Of a DNA stretch of 51,453 bases, positions 40,390 through 48,401 are shown piece by piece (positions within the stretch are counted from its first letter, which is position 1; the number at the start of each line of letters is the position of its first letter). The DNA is from Oscillospiraceae bacterium (GTDB lineage: Bacteria > Bacillota > Clostridia > Oscillospirales > CAG-272), in contig SVTP01000012.1 of NCBI GenBank assembly GCA_015063725.1, positions 1 through 51,453 of the forward strand, written 5' to 3'. The position numbers were made by a program, and so were the translations under genes. Under the pieces are notes generated by a model, which saw only the letters and a program-made list of their open reading frames with translations, was not told the DNA's origin and made no database searches.

Positions 40390-42024
40390 ATGACCATTAT
40401 TGATCTGTTAAATCAAAACGCATCGCTTTATGGGGATGAAACGGCACTTGTTGAGATCAACCCGTGCTTTGAGCCCGAGAGTCGCTTGACATGGAAGGAT
40501 TATTCCCTGATGCAGCCCGAGCCCGGCAAGCCCTTCCGCCGCTCTCTTACTTGGGGAGAGTTTAACGCAAAGGCAAACCGCTTTGCCAATTTGCTCCTGA
40601 CGCGCGGATGCCAAAGAGGGGACAAGGTTGCCATTCTTTTGATGAACTCCATCGAGTGGCTGCCCATCTATTTTGGCGTGCTCAAGGCAGGGGCTATCGT
40701 TGTTCCGCTCAACTACCGATACGTTGCGGACGAGATCAAATACTGTCTTGAAAAAGCCGATTGCTCCATGCTCGTTTTTGGCCCCGAGTTTGTGGGGCGT
40801 ATGGAACAGATCTGCGACCGTCTGCCCGCCGTTAAGCATATGTTCTACGTAGGCGAGGACTGCCCGTCCTTTGCCGACAGCTACGATAAAATGATTGGCT
40901 ACTGTGACTCCAAGGAGCCCGAGATGCAAATTGAGGAGAGCGACAATGCCGCTATCTACTTCTCGTCGGGTACCACAGGTTTCCCCAAGGCGATCCTGCA
41001 CGCACACCGCAGTCTCATTCACGCGGCACGTGTGGAGCACAACCACCACGGGCAAACCCACAACGACGTTTTCCTCTGCATTCCGCCGCTTTACCACACA
41101 GGTGCAAAGATGCACTGGTTCGGTTCCCTTATGAGCGGCAGCAAGGCAGTGCTCCTCAAGGGTACACGCCCCGAGTGGATCTTCAAAGCCGCTTCCGACG
41201 AGCGCTGCTCCATCGTTTGGCTGCTCGTTCCGTGGGCGCAGGATATGCTGGATGCGATCGAGCGCGGCGACGTCAAGCTCGAGGATTACGATCTTGAGCA
41301 GTGGAGACTGATGCACATCGGTGCACAACCCGTGCCTCCCTCTCTCATCCGTCGTTGGCTCAAGGTGTTCCCCAAGCATCAGTATGACACCAACTACGGT
41401 CTTTCCGAATCTATCGGCCCCGGTTGTGTGCATCTCGGTGTGGAAAACGTACACAAGGTCGGCGCCATTGGCAAAGCCGGATACGGCTGGCAGGTCTGCA
41501 TCGTTGACGAGAATGGCAATACCGTTCCGCGCGGTGAGGTCGGCGAGCTCTGCGTCAAGGGCCCCGGTGTTATGAAATGCTATTACAAAGACCAGGAAGC
41601 CACCGACGAGATCCTGCACGGTGACTGGCTCCTCACGGGAGACATGGCAATGGAAGACGAGGATGGCTTTATCTTCCTCGTAGACCGCAAAAAGGACGTT
41701 ATCATTACGGGCGGTGAGAACATCTACCCCGTACAAATAGAAGATTTTATCCGCAAGCACGATGCTGTCAAGGACGTAGCCGTTATCGGTTTGCCTGAGC
41801 CTCGCTTGGGTGAGATCGCAGCCGCGATCGTAGAGCTTAAAGAGGGCTTTACAATGACCGAGGAAGAGCTGAACCGCTTCTGCGCACCGCTTCCTCGCTA
41901 CAAGCGCCCCCGTCGCATCATTTTTGCCGAGGTTCCGCGCAATCCCACGGGTAAGATCGAAAAGCCGAAGCTGCGCAGCATTTATTGTGGCGAGAGTCTG
42001 GTTGCTCAGCAGATCGAAGGCTGA
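40390..42024 (+). CDS. AMP-forming acyl-CoA ligase (aryl or fatty acid type)
   Basis: 544-residue class I adenylate-forming enzyme making acyl-CoA from acid, ATP and CoA. P-loop SSGTTGFPKA (about 192-201), NYGLSESIGPG, TGDMAMEDEDGF, DRKKDVIITGGENIYP (hinge) and catalytic Lys in NPTGKIEKPK. The substrate is not evident; by context it may activate an aromatic acid, alongside the PaaK-type ligase two genes downstream. ATG has AAAAAGGAG 8 nt upstream and 28 nt after the T-box terminator. First gene of the operon. Confidence 0.92.
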   Translation: MTIIDLLNQNASLYGDETALVEINPCFEPESRLTWKDYSLMQPEPGKPFRRSLTWGEFNAKANRFANLLLTRGCQRGDKVAILLMNSIEWLPIYFGVLKAGAIVVPLNYRYVADEIKYCLEKADCSMLVFGPEFVGRMEQICDRLPAVKHMFYVGEDCPSFADSYDKMIGYCDSKEPEMQIEESDNAAIYFSSGTTGFPKAILHAHRSLIHAARVEHNHHGQTHNDVFLCIPPLYHTGAKMHWFGSLMSGSKAVLLKGTRPEWIFKAASDERCSIVWLLVPWAQDMLDAIERGDVKLEDYDLEQWRLMHIGAQPVPPSLIRRWLKVFPKHQYDTNYGLSESIGPGCVHLGVENVHKVGAIGKAGYGWQVCIVDENGNTVPRGEVGELCVKGPGVMKCYYKDQEATDEILHGDWLLTGDMAMEDEDGFIFLVDRKKDVIITGGENIYPVQIEDFIRKHDAVKDVAVIGLPEPRLGEIAAAIVELKEGFTMTEEELNRFCAPLPRYKRPRRIIFAEVPRNPTGKIEKPKLRSIYCGESLVAQQIEG

Positions 42025-42039
42025 TAAAGGAGAATGGTT

Positions 42040-43788
42040 ATGAAAAAATTAATGCTTGGCAATGCCGCCGTAGCGCAGGGAGCGTACGAGGCAGGCGTGC
42101 ATCTTGTTTCCTCTTATCCGGGCACGCCCAGCACCGAGATCACCGAGTGCATGGCGACTTATCCCGCCGAAGAGGTATTTGTAGAGTGGGCACCCAACGA
42201 AAAGGTTGCCGCCGAGGTTGCCATTGGTGCATCCATGGCGGGTGGCAGAGCTATGACCTGTTGCAAGCACGTAGGTCTTAACGTGATGGCAGACCCCCTC
42301 TTTACCAACAGTTATACGGGTGTGAATGGTGGAATGGTCTACTGCGTAGCAGACGATCCCGGTATGCACTCCTCGCAAAACGAGCAGGATTCCCGTCACT
42401 ATGCAAGGGCGGCAAAGATCCCGATGCTCGAACCCTCCGACTCCTTGGAGTGCCGAGACTTTACAAAGCTCGCGTTTGATCTGAGCGAGCAGTTCGATAC
42501 CCCCGTGCTCGTTCGACTTTCCACGCGCGTATCTCACTCCCAAAGCCTTGTTGATGTGAGCGAGAGAGAAGTACATCCCGTAAAGGAATACCAAAAGAAC
42601 ATTGCAAAGAACGTTATGATGCCTGCAAACGCCATCAAGCGTCACGTTGTGGTAGAAGAAAGAACCGCAAAGCTGCAGGCGTACGCCGCTGACTGCCCCT
42701 TTAACACCGTTGAGGATAACGGCAGCGATATTGGTGTAATTGCCGCAGGCATTGCCTATCAATATGCAAAAGAGGCACTTGGCGAGCGCGTCAACTACCT
42801 AAAACTCGGCATCGTTTGGCCGCTTTCCGAGCAGCTGATCAAGGATTTCGCATCCAAGTGCAAGACCGTTTACGTCATCGAAGAGCTTGATCCCTTTATT
42901 GAGGATGCTTGCCGCGCGATGGGAGTTGCCGTCAAGGGGAAGGAACTCTTTACCATGCTTGGTGAATACACCCCTGCAATGATTGGCAAGGCAGTTCTTG
43001 GTGAGGATGCTGCAGAGTTTATCGCGCTCGAGGAGCAGATTCCCGTCCGTCCCCCTGTTATGTGTGCGGGATGTCCGCACCGCGGCACGTTCTATGTGCT
43101 GAACAAGCTCGGTGTTACCGTTTCGGGTGACATCGGTTGCTACACCCTTGGTGCGGTAGCACCTCTTGCCGCAGTCGACTCCACCATTTGCATGGGTGCA
43201 TCGGTCAGCGCGGCACACGGCATGGCAAAGGTGCAGGGCAAGGAATTCGCAGGTAAGCTCGTCTCCGTCATCGGTGACTCCACCTTTATGCACTCCGGCA
43301 TTACCGGACTTATTGACATCGTTTACAACAAGGGCATCAATACCGTTCTCATTCTCGATAACTCCATCACGGGTATGACGGGACATCAGGATAACCCCAC
43401 CACCGGCAAGACCATTCGCGGCGAAGCCACCCGTCAGGTGGATCTGATCAAGCTTTGTCAAGGCATTGGCGTTGATAGAATTACGGTTGCCGATCCCTTT
43501 GACGTCAAGAACTTTGAAAAGGTTGTTAAGACCGAGCTTGCAACCGACGAGCCCTCGGTCATTATCGCACAACGTCCCTGCGCGCTCCTTAAGAGCGTCA
43601 AGTATACGGGCAATTGCACCATCACCGAAAAATGCCGAAAGTGCAAGCTGTGCATGAAGCTCGGTTGCCCTGCTATCAGCGTGGACAAGGCGAGCGGTGC
43701 GGTGCGCATCGACACCACACAGTGCAACGGTTGCGGACTTTGCATTGGCGTTTGCCCCTTTGGAGCAATTGAAAAGGAGGAGGCATAA
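42040..43788 (+). CDS. iorA: Indolepyruvate:ferredoxin oxidoreductase, alpha subunit
   Basis: 582 residues. The IorA/IorB enzyme interconverts aryl-pyruvates (indole-, phenyl-, 4-hydroxyphenylpyruvate) plus CoA with aryl-acetyl-CoA and CO2, using ferredoxin and thiamine diphosphate. Seen: SSYPGTPSTEITE, MCAGCPHRGTFYVL, the TPP segment GDIGCYTLG and GDSTFMHSGITG, and a C-terminal ferredoxin domain with two [4Fe-4S] sites (CRKCKLCMKLGCP; CNGCGLCIGVCP). The ATG at 42040 is chosen since AAAGGAG lies 7 nt upstream; 42034 would be too close. 15 bp after the first ligase and one base before iorB. Confidence 0.96.
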   Translation: MKKLMLGNAAVAQGAYEAGVHLVSSYPGTPSTEITECMATYPAEEVFVEWAPNEKVAAEVAIGASMAGGRAMTCCKHVGLNVMADPLFTNSYTGVNGGMVYCVADDPGMHSSQNEQDSRHYARAAKIPMLEPSDSLECRDFTKLAFDLSEQFDTPVLVRLSTRVSHSQSLVDVSEREVHPVKEYQKNIAKNVMMPANAIKRHVVVEERTAKLQAYAADCPFNTVEDNGSDIGVIAAGIAYQYAKEALGERVNYLKLGIVWPLSEQLIKDFASKCKTVYVIEELDPFIEDACRAMGVAVKGKELFTMLGEYTPAMIGKAVLGEDAAEFIALEEQIPVRPPVMCAGCPHRGTFYVLNKLGVTVSGDIGCYTLGAVAPLAAVDSTICMGASVSAAHGMAKVQGKEFAGKLVSVIGDSTFMHSGITGLIDIVYNKGINTVLILDNSITGMTGHQDNPTTGKTIRGEATRQVDLIKLCQGIGVDRITVADPFDVKNFEKVVKTELATDEPSVIIAQRPCALLKSVKYTGNCTITEKCRKCKLCMKLGCPAISVDKASGAVRIDTTQCNGCGLCIGVCPFGAIEKEEA

Positions 43789-43789
43789 G

Positions 43790-44359
43790 ATGAGCACGAA
43801 GAATATTATGATCGTTGGCGTGGGCGGACAGGGAACACTCCTTGCCAGTCGTATTCTCGGCAATGCCGTTATTCAACGCGGCTATGACGTCAAGGTCTCC
43901 GAGGTGCATGGAATGAGCCAGCGCGGCGGCAGTGTCGTTACCTACGTTAAGTTTGGTGACGCCGTTCATTCTCCCATTATCGACAAGGGAGAAGCAGATA
44001 TCATTCTCGCTTTTGAATCCTTGGAAGCCCTGCGCGCTCTGCCTTGGCTGAAGAAGGGCGGCAAAATGATCGTCAACGATCAGCAGATCAATCCTATGCC
44101 TGTTATCACAGGCGCGGTAGAATACCCTGAGAACATTCTGGGCAAGCTTTCTGCAGCCGTTGACCTGACCGCTGTCCCCGCGCTTTCTCTGGCGCGAAAG
44201 GCAGGCAATCAGAAGGCTGTTAACGTCGTCCTCATCGGCGTAATGGCAAAGAACACCGAGATCCCCTACGAGGAGTGGGTAGAGACCATCAAGACTACCG
44301 TTCCCGCTAAATTCCTTGAGGCAAACCTCAAGGCGTTTGATCTTGGATACCATCTGTAA
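43790..44359 (+). CDS. iorB: Indolepyruvate:ferredoxin oxidoreductase, beta subunit
   Basis: 189 residues, the small subunit (gamma-type 2-oxoacid oxidoreductase domain). MIVGVGGQGTLLASRILG and VSEVHGMSQRGGSV are diagnostic. AAAAGGAGGAGG lies 6 nt before the ATG at 43790, within the end of iorA. Longer upstream forms overlap iorA and are not used. The pair forms a complete enzyme. Confidence 0.95.
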   Translation: MSTKNIMIVGVGGQGTLLASRILGNAVIQRGYDVKVSEVHGMSQRGGSVVTYVKFGDAVHSPIIDKGEADIILAFESLEALRALPWLKKGGKMIVNDQQINPMPVITGAVEYPENILGKLSAAVDLTAVPALSLARKAGNQKAVNVVLIGVMAKNTEIPYEEWVETIKTTVPAKFLEANLKAFDLGYHL

Positions 44360-44413
44360 AAATCGCAATTCAAAAATAGAAATTTCTCTCCCAAACGAAA
44401 GAAGGTATGAAAA

Positions 44414-45724
44414 ATGGGATTTGTTAACAAAGAAATTGAATGTATGCCAAGGGAAGAGCTCAAGCGCTTGCAAAGCGAAAGACTGTGTAAGCAGATCAAG
44501 CGTTGCTACGAGAACGTAGAGTGCTTCCGCAACCGTATGGACGAGGCAGGACTGAGGCCCGAGGATATTCACGGCATTGAAGATCTGCACCGCGTTCCGT
44601 TCTCTTACAAAAAGGACCTCAGAGATTATTACCCCTATGGACTTTTCGCAACGCCCATGAAGGACGTTGTACGCGTTCATGCATCCTCCGGTACCACCGG
44701 TAAGAGAATTGTTGTTGGCTACACCCGTGACGACTTGAAGCTTTGGGATGAATGTGTTGCCCGTGTAATGGGCGCGGCAGGTGTTACCGACGAGGATTTT
44801 GTGCAGGTTTCCTTTGGCTACGGCTTCTTTACGGGCGGCCTTGGCGCACACGGTGGAGCGGATTATCTCGGCGCTACCGTTATCCCGATCTCCGCAGGCA
44901 ACACCGCAAATCAAATTCAAACCATGATCGACTTTGGCTCCACCGTTCTTTGCTGCACACCTTCTTACGCTATGTATCTTGGCGAAGAGGTGGAAAGATT
45001 GGGCGTGAAGGACCAACTCAAGCTCCGCATCGGCATCTTTGGCGCTGAGCCCTGGAGCGAGGATATGAGGCACAAGATCGAGGAAAAGCTCGGTCTGAAG
45101 GCGTATGATATTTACGGACTTTCCGAGGTGCTGGGCCCCGGCGTTTCGGGCGAATGCACCGAGCAGGCAGGCATGCACGTTTGGGAGGACCACTTTATCG
45201 TTGAGATCATTGATCCCGAAACGGGCGAGGTTCTGCCCGAGGGAGAGACGGGTGAATTGGTGTTTACCTCTATCACCAAAGAGGCGTTCCCGGTCATTCG
45301 TTACCGCACAAGAGACATCTGCTCGCTCAATCCCGAGCCCTGCAAGTGCGGCAGAACGCACATCCGCATGCGCAAGCCCAACGGACGCACCGACGATATG
45401 CTCATCATTCGCGGTGTCAACGTATTCCCGTCGCAAATCGAGGAGGTGCTCCTCAAGGTCAGCGGCGACCAGATCACACCCAACTATCAAATCGTTGTCG
45501 ACCGTGTCAACAACGTCGACACCTTCGACGTCAACGTCGAAATGAGCGAGGCCTTCTTCTCGGATAACATCAAGGCGATGGAAAAATTGGAAAAGAGCAT
45601 TACCGAGCAATTGCGCTCTATGCTTGGCATCACCGCAAAGGTGCATCTTGTCAACCCCAAGTCCATTGTTCGCAGCGAGGGCAAGGCAAAGCGCGTCATC
45701 GACAACAGAGCCGGCAAAATTTAA
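44414..45724 (+). CDS. paaK: Phenylacetate-CoA ligase-type arylacetate-CoA ligase
   Basis: 436 residues, normal for PaaK. It activates phenylacetate, 4-hydroxyphenylacetate or indoleacetate to the CoA ester. Motifs HASSGTTGKRIVVGYT (about 92), FGAEPWSEDMR, YDIYGLSEVLGPGVSGEC and MLIIRGVNVFPSQIEEVLL are intact. Arylacetyl-CoA is the carboxylation substrate of IorAB, so both activities can work in series. 54 bp after iorB with AGAAGG before the ATG. Confidence 0.95.
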   Translation: MGFVNKEIECMPREELKRLQSERLCKQIKRCYENVECFRNRMDEAGLRPEDIHGIEDLHRVPFSYKKDLRDYYPYGLFATPMKDVVRVHASSGTTGKRIVVGYTRDDLKLWDECVARVMGAAGVTDEDFVQVSFGYGFFTGGLGAHGGADYLGATVIPISAGNTANQIQTMIDFGSTVLCCTPSYAMYLGEEVERLGVKDQLKLRIGIFGAEPWSEDMRHKIEEKLGLKAYDIYGLSEVLGPGVSGECTEQAGMHVWEDHFIVEIIDPETGEVLPEGETGELVFTSITKEAFPVIRYRTRDICSLNPEPCKCGRTHIRMRKPNGRTDDMLIIRGVNVFPSQIEEVLLKVSGDQITPNYQIVVDRVNNVDTFDVNVEMSEAFFSDNIKAMEKLEKSITEQLRSMLGITAKVHLVNPKSIVRSEGKAKRVIDNRAGKI

Positions 45725-45741
45725 GAAGGGAGACAGAAGAT

Positions 45742-46164
45742 ATGATCATCAAGCAGTTATCCGTATTTTTGGAAAATAAAAAAGGACGCATTTGTGCCGC
45801 AGCAGATCTTTTGGCACAAAATCACATCAACATTCGCGCACTCTCTTTGGCAGATACCTCCGAGTTTGGCATCTTGCGCCTGATCGTTGACAAGCCCGAG
45901 GAGGGCAAAAAGATCCTCTCCGAGGCAGGCATCGTTGTTCGTGTTACCGATGTGCTCTCCCTGACCATGGAGGATACCCCCGGTGGTACGTTGGGGGTTC
46001 TTCGTCTGCTCTCCGAGAGTGGCATCAGTGTTGAGTATATGTACGCCTTTGCGGGAAAGAACGATGGCAAGGCTATCATGATTATCCAAGCCGAGGATCT
46101 GGAGGCAGCCGAGGGTATTTTGCAACGCGGCGGCTTTCAGCAAGCAGAGATCGAAGGCATTTGA
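45742..46164 (+). CDS. Tandem ACT-domain protein
   Basis: 140 residues made of two ACT domains (about 1-68 and 72-140), without an enzyme domain. ACT modules bind amino acids; the pattern KGRICAAADLLAQNHINIRA and PGGTLGVLRLLSESGISVEY is typical of stand-alone ACT proteins often found beside paaK and iorA. A role as allosteric sensor of an aromatic amino acid for the operon enzymes is likely by context but not shown. GGGAG 8 nt upstream of the ATG. Confidence 0.93.
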   Translation: MIIKQLSVFLENKKGRICAAADLLAQNHINIRALSLADTSEFGILRLIVDKPEEGKKILSEAGIVVRVTDVLSLTMEDTPGGTLGVLRLLSESGISVEYMYAFAGKNDGKAIMIIQAEDLEAAEGILQRGGFQQAEIEGI

Positions 46165-46182
46165 TCCTTCGTGGAGGAATTT

Positions 46183-46644
46183 ATGCAAAACACAACACCC
46201 GAGGGCGGCAAAAGTGCCGCTTGCTCGGTTTCGGAGTTTGTTCAAATTTTGCGCCAAGCCAACATGAACGGTGCCAACCGCCTCTTTGGTGGGCACCTGA
46301 TCACCTGGATGGACGAGGTCGCGGCAGTCAGCGCGCGTCGCTATGCCGAGGGGCCCGTTACCACAGCGTGCATTGAAAATCTGCGCTTTTTGCGCCCGGC
46401 ACACCTCAACGAAACGCTCGTTGTCACAGGTCGTGTTATCTTTACGGGGCACACCTCAATGGAGGTGCTCGTCACTGCCGAAACAGAAGGCTATGACGGT
46501 GCAAGAGTGCTCATTGCCGATGCACACGTTATCCTCGTTGCCCTTGATGAGGAGGAGCATCCGCGCGCAGTCGCACCGCTCATTCCCGTTACCGATGAGG
46601 AAAAAGCACTGTATGAAGAAGCGAAGAAACGCAGAGCAAAATAA
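46183..46644 (+). CDS. Acyl-CoA thioesterase, hotdog fold
   Basis: 153 residues, YciA/BFIT-like hotdog domain: NMNGANRLFGGHLITWMDEV (catalytic Asp and Asn region), ENLRFLRPAHLNETLVVTG and FTGHTSMEV. It could hydrolyse arylacetyl-CoA or misactivated CoA esters, releasing CoA. ATG at 46183 has GGAGGAA 5 nt upstream; a GTG at 46171 overlaps that site. Position after the ACT protein suggests it belongs to the same pathway. Confidence 0.9.
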   Translation: MQNTTPEGGKSAACSVSEFVQILRQANMNGANRLFGGHLITWMDEVAAVSARRYAEGPVTTACIENLRFLRPAHLNETLVVTGRVIFTGHTSMEVLVTAETEGYDGARVLIADAHVILVALDEEEHPRAVAPLIPVTDEEKALYEEAKKRRAK

Positions 46645-46659
46645 AGAAAGGACAGCGTT

Positions 46660-47367
46660 ATGTTAAAAATTTTAGGATTGGGAAATAGCTTTTCATGGGA
46701 TGCTACCACCTATCTTGATCGCATTGCCGGTGACCTTTATGTCCGCAACCTGCATATTGGCGGTTGCAGCCTTGAGGGGCACGTTGATAAAATTCGAAAC
46801 AAGAAGGCGTGGTATGAGTTTCAGGCGCAGGGCGTGAAGATCGGTGAGAAGACCGTCAGTGCCAACGACATCATCGCATCTGAGGATTGGGACTATATCA
46901 CCGTTCAGCAGGTGAGCCATTATTCGGGAATGTACGAGACCTACGAGCCTTATCTGACCGAGGTTCTGGACTTTATTCGCAAGACCTGCCCCAAGGCAAA
47001 GATCATCTGGCACCAGACCTGGTCCTATGCCACCACCAGTGATCACCCCGGCTTTGCCAACTACGATCACGATCAGGAATTGATGTGGTCCAAAATTGAG
47101 GAGTGCTCGCACCGCGCCGTCAAGGAGCACAATCTCGACGGCATCCTTGAGGTCGGCAAGGCGATCCAAACGCTTCGTCGCACCCTCACCCCCGACGGCA
47201 CCGATTTCTGCCGCGACGGCTTTCATCTTTCCTATGATTATGGCAGATACGCCGCTGCTTACGTATGGGCAAAGTTCTTCAGCCATGACATTACCGACTT
47301 TGTTCCCGAAGGCGCAGACCCCGCACGTATTGCCGAAATCCGCCGCGTGATCGATGAAATGAAGTGA
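46660..47367 (+). CDS. DUF4886 (SGNH-like) protein
   Basis: 235 residues. GNSFSWDA at the start (Gly-Asn-Ser) and DGFHLSYDYGRY near the end resemble the catalytic elements of SGNH esterases; DUF4886 proteins are usually exported, but there is no signal peptide here, so it would be cytosolic. Possible roles are deacylation of a small glycoside or ester; no substrate can be inferred. AAAGGA 8 nt before the ATG, 15 bp after the thioesterase. Its presence in the T-box operon is unexpected. Confidence 0.85.
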   Translation: MLKILGLGNSFSWDATTYLDRIAGDLYVRNLHIGGCSLEGHVDKIRNKKAWYEFQAQGVKIGEKTVSANDIIASEDWDYITVQQVSHYSGMYETYEPYLTEVLDFIRKTCPKAKIIWHQTWSYATTSDHPGFANYDHDQELMWSKIEECSHRAVKEHNLDGILEVGKAIQTLRRTLTPDGTDFCRDGFHLSYDYGRYAAAYVWAKFFSHDITDFVPEGADPARIAEIRRVIDEMK

Positions 47368-47376
47368 GGTACGAGT

Positions 47377-48249
47377 ATGTTTTACACCTTACAAAACGAT
47401 AAATTGACGGTTAAGGTCAGCGACGTTGGCGCCGAGATCCACTCGGTGCGTCGCGAGGACTGCGAATACATTTGGGTGGGGGATCCTGCCTTTTGGTCCT
47501 CCCACGCGCCGCTTCTTTTCCCTGTATGCGGCAGATTTTTTGAAGGGAAGTATACCCACAAGGGAGAGGCCTACGAGATCGCCTGTCACGGCTTTATCCG
47601 CAAGTCACCCCTGACGCTTGTATGTGTCAATGATACTTCCATTTGTTTCTCCGTCACGTCGACAGAGGAGACCAAAAAGATCTATCCCTTTGATTTTGAA
47701 CTCAAGATCTGGCATATTCTCAAGGGCGAGAGTATCACCACACGCTTTGAGATTGCCAATACGGGAGAGGTCGTTCTGCCTGCAACTGTGGGCGGTCACC
47801 CGGGCTTTAACCTGCCCTTGGGTGGGGAAGGGGAATTCGCAGATTACTATCTCGAATTCAAAAATCCCTGCACGCCCAATCAAATTGAAATCTCACCGCG
47901 CGGACTTTTTACAGGTAAGCTGACGGCGTATCCCCTTGTTGATGGGAACAAGCTCCCCCTCTCGCACAAGCTGTTCGAGATCGACGGCATCTTCCTCTCT
48001 CGCATGGATAGCACCGTAACGCTCAAATCTGACAAAAGCACGCGCGCTGTAACTTTGGAGTACCCCGACATGCCGTATCTTGGCATCTGGCACCCCTCGG
48101 CGTGCGAGGCACCCTTTGTATGCATTGAGCCTTGGTGCGGACTTCCCGGATACGATGGCACAATGGAGGACATCACCACGCGCCCCAATATGTTCCACAT
48201 CCTGCCCGGCAAGGTACAAACGGCGCAGTTTAAAATGACCTTTCACTAA
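47377..48249 (+). CDS. Aldose 1-epimerase family protein
   Basis: 290 residues with the galactose-mutarotase beta fold of the LacX-like subgroup: GAEIHSVRR, PLLFPVCGRF, ACHGFIR (catalytic His), GGHPGFNLPL and CIEPWCGLP (Glu). The LacX type often acts on a hexose 6-phosphate or unknown sugar. It begins 9 bp after the DUF4886 gene and ends the operon before a strong terminator. Its link to aromatic acids is not apparent. Confidence 0.92.
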   Translation: MFYTLQNDKLTVKVSDVGAEIHSVRREDCEYIWVGDPAFWSSHAPLLFPVCGRFFEGKYTHKGEAYEIACHGFIRKSPLTLVCVNDTSICFSVTSTEETKKIYPFDFELKIWHILKGESITTRFEIANTGEVVLPATVGGHPGFNLPLGGEGEFADYYLEFKNPCTPNQIEISPRGLFTGKLTAYPLVDGNKLPLSHKLFEIDGIFLSRMDSTVTLKSDKSTRAVTLEYPDMPYLGIWHPSACEAPFVCIEPWCGLPGYDGTMEDITTRPNMFHILPGKVQTAQFKMTFH

Positions 48250-48257
48250 ACAAAGAC

Positions 48258-48293
48258 AAAAAGAGAACTATCCCAAAGGTGGTTCTCTTTTTT
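48258..48293 (+). terminator. Intrinsic terminator of the T-box operon
   Basis: Stem AAAAAGAGAAC (48258-48268) with GTTCTCTTTTT (48282-48292) and T tail. Confidence 0.9.
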
Positions 48294-48334
48294 AAAAAAG
48301 TTACTTTTTACCATATAGAAAGCACATAATACCA

Positions 48335-48363
48335 TAGACAAATCACGAGCGCCGTGTTATACT
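48335..48363 (+). promoter_or_regulatory. Promoter of the sialidase-fold lipoprotein
   Basis: TAGACA (48335-48340), 17-bp spacer, TATACT (48358-48363). Confidence 0.65.
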
Positions 48364-48401
48364 GTAGGCAGAGAGACCAGTTTTTTTATGGAGGTACCCA
48401 A

